This document shows positions 56,754 to 64,000 of a DNA stretch of 64,000 bases, one piece after another. Source of the stretch: Owenia fusiformis (taxonomy: Eukaryota > Annelida > Polychaeta > Sabellida > Oweniidae); NCBI GenBank assembly GCA_903813345.2, contig CAIIXF020000008.1, positions 5,095,341 to 5,159,340 on the forward strand, written 5' to 3'. The translations under genes were made by a program, and so were the position numbers. Positions within the stretch are counted from its first letter, which is position 1, and every line of letters starts with the position of its first letter. The notes beneath the pieces are model-generated. The model was given only the letters and a program-made list of their open reading frames with translations, was not told the origin of the DNA and did not search any database.

Positions 56754-57687
56754 GGGAGTTTAAGCAGGCACTGTTTTTCACTTAAACGTGAAATTTAAGC
56801 GATGCATTTGTATGGGTGCTTGGTCATACACTCCCCTCCATAAACCTTAGCTCCCCCATTGAACTACGTGTTAAAGTCTCTTTACTTTTGAATTTTTATT
56901 TACTTAACCTGCGATGAAAATACTTATACTATTGATTGAAACGTAATTTGACCTTATTTCCAATACCTCCAAATTTTCTCAATTTTTTTCCTCAATTACA
57001 ATAGATCAAAAATTGATGATGGAAATGGTAGGTTTGCCGCAAGTCATATGACAGAATATCCATCACTCCGAGTCCTTGCAAAAATACAAGTTAGGTTGGC
57101 AATTGAATTTGCTAACTCTATTTAACAAAAAATTGATACCTTTCTTCAGGATCAGCAAAGTTATACGTCTTTAAAGTCAAAATTATTTTTCAAAAAACTC
57201 CCATTGAAATAACACAGGAGGCGAAAAATGATTTTCAAAAATGACTTTGAAGCTCTGTAACTTTAGTATTCATCAAGTAAGCTAAACACTTAGTGTACAA
57301 AAAAGTTAGACAATTCAATTTTCTATATAAAAATATTTTTTGCTGAATCTTTTACTGAATAGATATCCTGATTTCTGATTTGCCCCGAACCCACCATTTC
57401 CCATTGGTTTACATGGGAATGACGATTTTCAAAAATTCATCAAATTTATCATCAATTTTCGATGTATTGTAATCGAGGAAAAAATTGGAAAAATTTGAAG
57501 GTATTGAAAATGAAATCAAGTTACGTTTCCATCAGTATTATAAGTTATTTCAGGTTAAGTGAATAAAAATTCAAACGTAAAGAGGATTTAACACGTAGTT
57601 CAATGGAGGAGCTAAGGTTGCCAAACTTATGGAGAGGAGTGTACGTATAGGTTGGCGTTTCGATTTTATATGCATGCTTAAACTCCC
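56754..57687. mobile_element. 934-bp foldback element with GGGAGTTTAAGC ends and ATTA duplication
   Basis: GGGAGTTTAAGC at the left, GCTTAAACTCCC at the right, bracketed by ATTA (56750-56753 and 57688-57691). The inner arms continue for about 280 bp in inverse, with shared landmarks CTCCCCTCCATAA / TTATGGAGAGGAG, TTGAACTACGTGTTAAA and TTTACTTAACCTG. The remaining ~350-bp loop shows no transposase. A four-base duplication with these ends does not match a family I can name with confidence. Confidence 0.8.
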
Positions 57688-59741
57688 ATTACTTTCCCAG
57701 TGTACCGGTTTGGGAATAAACTAACAAACAATAAAATTGTAAACTAAAAAATCATGATAAATTATATCCTTGACTTGTTATTGTATTATTTCATCCTCTG
57801 CGTTTATAAGGTTATGGACTCACTGGAAGGTTTTGGTCTCCGCGGATTATCCCGAGAGAAACATGTGTGAGACGAGGGACCGCATAAACGGCGGAAGGCA
57901 TTGACCAAGGGGACGATCTGTTTATCCCGTAAATGTGTTTAGCACATTCATGAGTTGCTGCTTTTTTATAGAATCTCTCAAAATAAATCCATATCCCATC
58001 AGCTATTGAAAATTCAACGTTTTACAAATAAATTCAAATACGTCCAGTAATGTGGTAAATAGAGGTTATTTAATGGGAGGGATGGAACATGAAATTTACT
58101 CCGAGGGAAAATATGATGTTGGCCAAGGAAAATGTCTCATTGACCGAGGGCGATAGTTCAAGTGTCAATTTGACATTTTCAGAAGCCGATATTCGATATT
58201 TTCAAGGAAAAAAATCATTTTCTATTATGGCCATCAATAACCTATTTATTTCATTATGTGTTTTTTTCTGAAACTAATTCATTTTCCAGTTTCACGGTCA
58301 TCACCCAATGATGGTGTCATACAATTATACAATTTGAGTTATCATATGACATTATCAACTTTTATAAACAAGTATTAAAATAGAGCGCGAAAAATCAAGA
58401 TAAATCCCTAGAGAAATTTCTAATACGCGATCCTATAAGGGATCTGATACGGGACTTTGGCTGATACGGGATCTATACGGGATTTGTTGAATATCAGTTC
58501 TATCCCATGCTTATTTCCCATGGAAAACATATTATTATACTGCAAAAATCATCAAAAGATGAACAGGTATTGCCTCCATAGAATGAAATTGCTTATTATC
58601 TCTTCAGGCTCATTACCCTTTATTCTTAACACAAACGTATACGTCTCCATTATGTCCGTAACCTACGTATATTTACGACCTACGCATCTCTAGCGTCAGG
58701 ATCAGGAATGATCCCTGTAACATTAATTGAATAGAAATTAATAATAATGCCTTGGGTACAGTGAACCCATTTGTTATCATTTAAGTAAGATCATTAGACG
58801 CCATTAATTATTGATTATTGATATTGATATTAGTTGTCTCATCGTCCTTCTATCAACCTTCCTTTCAGCTAGAAGGCCATGGGCTTGTATGAATTTCGAT
58901 CCCTCAGTCACAGTCGTGGGAGTGGCATTCACACTCACTCTTATGCAAGGTTAATGATCCATTATTCATTTAAGCTTACGCTGCACTATTTAACTGTAAC
59001 ATTTGTTTCCTTTTGTATTAACGTGGCCTATTCAAATATTGATACATCATTTTTGCCACTCTGGTTTTTGATAGCTTATGCAAATACCCATTCATTAAGA
59101 ACGATAGCGAAAGAATGCCCTCTTCTTTTGTTACAACCAAAGTGTACCATTCTTTAAAATAAAATGCCGTTCAATGATTCTATTGTGTTTCTACCTGGGT
59201 GAAGCAAATAGCAATAAGACAAGTCTAAGTATCAAAATTAAGTTGCCTCTCATCCAAGAGGGTTTAGACCGATATAAAGATGGCAGCAAAGGTTCATGTG
59301 GAATCCTCTGAAATATACATCCTCTATTGATTGTTCTGCCATCTTTTAAAAAATATATTTCTATTCGTGGCCCTTTGGTACACAGAGAAAAGTCTTGCTA
59401 CAACCTCTTGTGAGACCCCCAACCCAAGCACCCCCCCCCCTAGCTACCCCTTTTCTCCAAACAGCTGACGCTTTGCCGGGGTATGTAGGCGGCACGACCC
59501 ATCCCCCAGATTCATCCGTAGGCCTACACAGAAATCGCCCCCTCATCATCTTGGGATATCTCCTTGCCAGGATGGGCCTGCAACCTACATACCTACCCAC
59601 AGCAACTGTAGCTAGCCAGAGATTACAAAATTGTGTTTGTGTAGGTGAAGTAGATAAGGGTGAGGAACCATAGTATTTGGCATCTCAAATATAGGGCCCC
59701 CATAAAGGCATATACCATTCAATGATAGTGATCAGATGTGA

Positions 59742-59884
59742 CTGAGGAGTATTTATCGAGGTCCACAACTCCCAGTCGTGGGATCATTGGATCAATGTTG
59801 CTATATTATTACCTTTAACCAGTTTTATCCCCGTTCTGTACACCAAAATTAGTTGAGTTGTGGACCTCAATAAAGGAGTATCAG
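59742..59884. mobile_element. 143-bp inverted-repeat element
   Basis: Left arm GAGGTCCACAACTC and right arm GAGTTGTGGACCTC are exact inverses, and the ends outside them (CTGAGGAGTATTTAT / TAAAGGAGTATCAG) pair partly. It lies about 70 bp upstream of the coiled-coil gene's start codon, so it may sit in or next to its promoter. Confidence 0.7.
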
Positions 59885-59954
59885 AAATTAAAGAACGGTA
59901 TCCAGTATTCAGCTTAAAATTTCGTGATACCTATTATGCATTCATAAAAGTAGA

Positions 59955-62900
59955 ATGGCGGAAACTTCGAAAAACAAAATTCCAGGTGAAAAACGTGATA
60001 TATCCGTAAACAGCAAAGAAATTGGTAAGATTTGGCCCCTTTTTAACTCTGCAAATAATTGTTTAGTTTTCTTCGAACATAGTTTTAAACAATTTAGTCT
60101 ACATCGGTGTAAAATAGAACATTTGTAGAATTGTAACCTATTATCGCCCATTCCAAAACAATTTTACAATCAATCACCCTTGGGCTACTATTAGAGCTCT
60201 TGTCTTTAGTTTATTTCGATTGGGTTATTACTGCAGCAGTCATGGAAAAATACATTCGTATTTTACTCATTCAATATATGTAAACTCATTACTCAGAAAC
60301 CCAATACTTCGAAACCCAATATTCCGAAACCCAATTTTCCGAAAATCAAGCTTAAGGTTCAGCTGGAAAGTAACATTTTGGTAAAAAATTGCTATACCTG
60401 CACATGTTATTTTCTGGTACATAATTAAGTATGAAGGCATGCGTGTATTTCCTTGCTTTTTTCAGGAAAGTATCATTACACTGTCTACTTTTAGTAAACC
60501 TGGAAACAGGTCAATGGTAGCTCCTGTGTTGTCTGGAAACTTTGAAAGAAAATTTGGAAAAACAGGAAGTGTGAAATATCAGAATTCCCTGGAGTTCCCT
60601 TTGAACGCCTACCAGATATTCTAAAAGAAGACAATGTAATGATACTTTCCTGAAAAAAGCAAGGAAATTGATACATGTCTTCATACTTTATTTTGTACCA
60701 GAAAATAACATGTGCTGGTATAGCAATTTTTACCAAAATGTTACTTTCCAGCTGTACCTTAAGTACAAGTATTGCCCCAGAAAAATGTGGTTGTCGCCTT
60801 TATGATCCCAAACAACATAATAAAAGTTTAGCTATGTAAACCACAAGTAATACCATGGGCTCTACCATGATCTCATAGAGCCCATGGTATTACTCAGAAA
60901 AATCTGATCATGGTCCATGAGTTTCTAATGACTTTTTCAGATTATTAGGTTTTGGTTTATGCCTTTGGAGTTTTGGGTTTCGGAGTAATAAGTTTCAAAA
61001 TAACGGGTTTTGGAGTATTGAGTTTCAAAGAAATAGGTTTCAGGTTTTGGAGTATTGGGTTTCGAAGTTATGTGTTTGGAGAATTGGGTTTCTCAGTAAT
61101 GCATTCCGGAGTTATGGGTTTCGGAGTTATGGGTTTCTTAGTATTGGGTTTTGGACTGTTATGGGTTTCAGAGTAATGTGTCTGGAGTATTGGGTTTCAG
61201 AGTTATGGGTTTCGAAGTATTGGGTTACTGAGTAATGTATTTTAGGGTATTGGGTTTCGGAGTAACAGGTTTTGGAGTAAGGGCTTGTCCCTGCAACAAT
61301 TGATTGGCCTTTTGTACATTTAAATTTAGTAGGTTTTAGCCATATTTTATTTTTTGAAAATTACATGTCAGAGAAGCATCAAAATACAAACACATATTAT
61401 ATAAATCATAGAGATGTTACATTTTGTTGTCTACTTATATTGGGATTTAAGAATTTAATAACTCAGTTTGAATTTCAAGGTCCTGTATGAGTTTTATTTA
61501 ATTTTTAACAATTTCTAGGAGGTCCCTCTGTGAGCCAGAAAGAGAAGAGAATACCTAACACTGAACTTATCCCGCCATCTAGGTTCCAAGTACCCATCCA
61601 GAAGCAAGAAGACCCCTGGAAATCACTGTCAAAAGTCACCAATGATCTTTTACAATTACGTCTCGAATATGAAGCTCTAAAGGCCAAGTAAGTCATCAGT
61701 ATGATTTTTTAACTCAAGTATTTTTTAATTTCCAATTTTGACTCTAAGAAATATTCCATATCAATTGCCGTGCAATGTCAGTCAATTAGCCAATGCAATT
61801 TAATTGTATTTACATTATTACATTTTGAGAGACCACTTGAAATAAATGGAAACTGTAAAAAACTCAGAAGAAAGTACATTGTACATTATTTTTGTAAATG
61901 TATACATGTATATACATGTCAATATGTACATTTACAATGATAATCATTGAAAATGACATATTATTTGTACAAATATGTTTGTAATCAAATGCACATGTAT
62001 TTCAGGAAGCCAGAACCAGAACCAGCACCAGTTCAACCTCTGCAAGTTCCCAAAGCACTCATTGCAGCTCCTGATGTAGGTTGAGTTCATCACTTTATAC
62101 ACTGAATCTCTTTTAGGTTGCCACCCTGTTTTAATGCCAGATACGTTCTCAAGTGTATGTTTTACGGCTATTTATTTTGTATGAATATAAAATGAACTTT
62201 AATGAGGAATACATACTCAAAATGTAGATATATACAGGGCATCAAATAAGTCTGTTCTCTCCTCTCCCTCAAAATTTAATGTTTCTTCTCTAGATTGACC
62301 TGTTAAATATGTTCTTATAACTTTATCCAGGATAAGTTGTTCATAATTAACATCTGGGCATACACTGGTGCCATCTTTCTGTTAGACCAATGTACTGTAT
62401 TTGTATAATCTTGTAAAAAAGTAAACAGAAGGCATTTGGATGTAAATCAATGCTTTGAAGAGTATAATTTTTAATCTCTGTTCTGTCAGGAAATTCGAGC
62501 TCACATTGATGTTCATCATCCCTCTTCACGTCAACAATCCGATTGGCTACCACTCAATGACATCATCACACGCCAGGCTACAGAGATCGCAAATCTTAAA
62601 TCTGAGTTGAAGTGCCAGTGTGAGAAACAGAATGAGGAACTGAGCAGATTAAATCGTGAAATGTTGTCACAGGAACGTAACTTGGAAAGACAGATAGCTG
62701 ATCTAGAGAGAGATTTGCAAAATACAGAATCAAGTTATCAAAAACAGGTAAAATGAACGACAATTATCAGGAAGTTATAGGCATCAGAAGGGGGGAGGTG
62801 CGTTGAGTTAAAGTTCCAAGGGGGAGCATGCCCCTTGACACCCCCAGATGTTTTCTTGAAAAAAGGAACCCCTTTTTCAAATATGGTCTGACGCCCCTGA

Positions 62901-63705
62901 AATAATTTACAATGCCATAAAGAGAATGTCCTATTTCTGAAAAATAAAGAGTTAGCACATGATATTAACAAATAACATCAAAACTCATTTCACTAGAACA
63001 CTACTTGTTCTATGGCAGATTTTGTCATCTCGTTAAAGCTGGCATTCAGTGTCTCTGTAACAATTGTAACACTTTTGTAACCATTTTCAAGTGACATCTT
63101 CCATGTTAATTACCTGTATCAATTTTACTTCAATTAAATCAAAGAGAAATATTTTTAACCGTCAGATCTCAGAGATGACATCACAAGGTGAGACTCAGAA
63201 AGAGGCTGCAAGATCCCGACAAAGCCAACTAGAAGACAAAATATCGGAATTGACCAATGAACTTTCACACAGAACTAAAACACTAAATGACCAGAATAGA
63301 GAACTTAAGCAACAAAATGAGAAAATAGTGGAGGACTTGAAATCTCAAGAAAAGTAAGTATTTTTAGTTTTATAACAAGAATTGAAAATATTTGATGAGA
63401 TGATATGTGTGATAATATCTGAATGTAAAAGATATATGTGAGAAAAATACATGAATATACTCCAGTAAATAAGAAATTCTTTTGGCTTTTTAATTCCAAC
63501 TTCTAGTTGAAAGTTAATTTCTTCACAGTTTATTCACCAGTAATATGTTTAAGAAAAAATATTTTGCAGAGACAAAAGCAGTGAAATGAGAAAGCTAGAG
63601 GATCAAATATCTCAACTGAAGGTTTACTTATCTGAATGTCAACAAACCAGTAAATCCAATGAGCTCTGGAGACAACAAACTGAAGAACTCTCCACAAAAT
63701 TGAAG
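59955..63705 (+). CDS. Unidentified long coiled-coil protein, first six coding exons (3' partial)
   Basis: I do not recognise the family. Exons 59955-60024, 61519-61687, 62006-62075, 62490-62747, 63166-63353 and 63570-63705 join in phase through GT-AG introns and give exactly 297 codons; the last visible exon ends with a donor (AAG|GTGAGG), so the gene continues past the window. Residues 1-55 are basic and polar (MAETSKNKIPGEKRDIS). A first helix is at about 57-80 (PWKSLSKVTNDLLQLRLEYE), then a proline-rich linker (KPEPEPAPVQPLQVPK). From about residue 128 (WLPLNDIITRQATEIANLKS) almost everything is heptad-patterned coiled coil rich in E, K, Q, L. Such architecture is common in centrosomal or ciliary proteins, but that is only a resemblance. 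A foldback element with repeat arrays occupies intron 1. Confidence 0.8.
60291..61285. mobile_element. Foldback-like complex with inverted GGGTTTCGGAGTATT arrays
   Basis: The left edge (60291-60345) has several CCGAAACCCAATATT units. The right edge (about 60946-61285) has about 20 units of the inverse, TATTGGGTTTCGGAGT, in tandem. Between them lies a 413-bp foldback (60351-60763: CTTAAGGTTCAGCTGGAAAG against ...CTTTCCAGCTGTACCTTAAG) and a 43-bp hairpin (60849-60891, AATACCATGGGCTCT and inverse). Tandem repeats inside inverted ends recall FB- or Galileo-type elements of flies, by shape only. Intron 1 of the coiled-coil gene. Confidence 0.7.
60351..60763. repeat. 413-bp inner palindrome with ~195-bp arms
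   Basis: Arms share, in inverse, GGAAAGTAACATTTTGGTA, AATTGCTATACC, ACATGTTATTTTCTGGTAC, TTTCCTTGCTTTTTTCAGGA and AAGTATCATTACA. The centre near 60557 is loosely paired. Short reading frames inside are by-products of the palindrome. Confidence 0.8.
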
Positions 63706-63782
63706 GTGAGGCTGCTTCATAATAAATGTCTGTTTAACAGGGATTATTTTTGAAAAGAAATTACATGTACTCAACTTTTTAT

Positions 63783-63927
63783 GTCACTTAAGCAGAAGTG
63801 GTGACATATTGTTATATTCCCCAACTTTTTGTGCATGGTGTTCTCGGTAGTTGTTCAGTGTTTAGCATGCAGTTAGCATCTGTAACAAATGGCAGGTGGT
63901 GACATTTTGCATGTTAATGCCTTGTTT
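63783..63927 (+). repeat. Dispersed ~150-bp repeat family, full-length copy
   Basis: GTCACTTAAGCAGAAGTGGT start, CCCCAACTTTTTGTGCATGG and TCTGTAACAAATGGC in the middle, AGGTGGTGACATTTTGCATG plus TTAATGCCTTGTTT at the end. In an intron of the coiled-coil gene. Confidence 0.8.
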
Positions 63928-64000
63928 CTTTTACTTCAATATTGCAAAAATACATATATAAGAAACGCTCCTTTAGAAATCATTGAAAATGTAGCCTAAG

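Larger units (their letters stand above)
56376..59954. other. Intergenic region between the Tctex1 gene and the coiled-coil gene
   Basis: It contains a 934-bp foldback element (56754-57687), a 143-bp inverted-repeat element (59742-59884) and a short run of GATACGGGA motifs near 58446-58484. No exon is supported. The C-rich stretch near 59430 and short frames at 59361-59673 look non-coding. Confidence 0.6.

Noticed and set aside
59361-59673. Proline-rich frames on both strands
   Set aside because: They are produced by a C-rich simple stretch, with no splice signals or similarity.
60439-60736. Overlapping frames on both strands with similar peptides
   Set aside because: They arise because the region is a palindrome; the translated resemblance is the two arms.

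Overview
The window is AT-rich animal nuclear DNA. Genes are split by ordinary GT-AG introns of roughly 0.1 to 5 kb, and introns and intergenic gaps are crowded with small inverted-repeat transposons, minisatellites and non-LTR retrotransposon pieces. Gene content (an R7-type RGS protein, the AP-4 mu subunit, V-ATPase subunit D, a GPI-anchored Ly6 protein and a Tctex1 light-chain protein) fits a bilaterian invertebrate. The feel is of a marine invertebrate, perhaps a hemichordate or another non-vertebrate deuterostome, but nothing here fixes the species.

Layout: (1) 4791-27350, plus strand: an RGS6/RGS7-type gene entered at the exon that starts the DEP region, with 13 shared exons and three possible C-terminal endings. 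A 4 kb inverted-repeat element holding a nearly intact reverse-transcriptase insertion sits in one intron. (2) 34309-40180, minus strand: a complete 11-exon AP4M1 gene (436 aa). (3) 40359-46484, plus strand: a complete 7-exon ATP6V1D gene (247 aa), head to head with AP4M1 across a 178-bp gap that holds a perfect NRF1-type palindrome. (4) 50115-52736, plus: a 3-exon Ly6/uPAR-type protein (132 aa). (5) 55722-56375, plus: an intronless DYNLT4/TCTEX1D4-like gene (217 aa). (6) 59955 to past the right edge, plus: the first six coding exons of a long coiled-coil protein I do not recognise.

The most unusual observation is in AP4M1. The edges of three different exons have been tandemly copied into the neighbouring intron together with their splice sites. 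The 3' end of exon 3 plus its donor is the repeat unit of a roughly 46-bp minisatellite with about 21 extra copies (38040-39049). The 5' part of exon 10 plus its acceptor is present three times (34960-35360). The donor edge of exon 5 is present about three times (37081-37360). The gene therefore carries large arrays of decoy or alternative splice sites.

The genes are mostly unrelated housekeeping or signalling units. The one likely functional pairing is AP4M1/ATP6V1D, both serving the Golgi-endolysosomal system and probably sharing a promoter. No tRNA, rRNA or CRISPR array was found. All exon structures were read by eye from open frames, splice signals and remembered family sequence, without alignment or transcript data.
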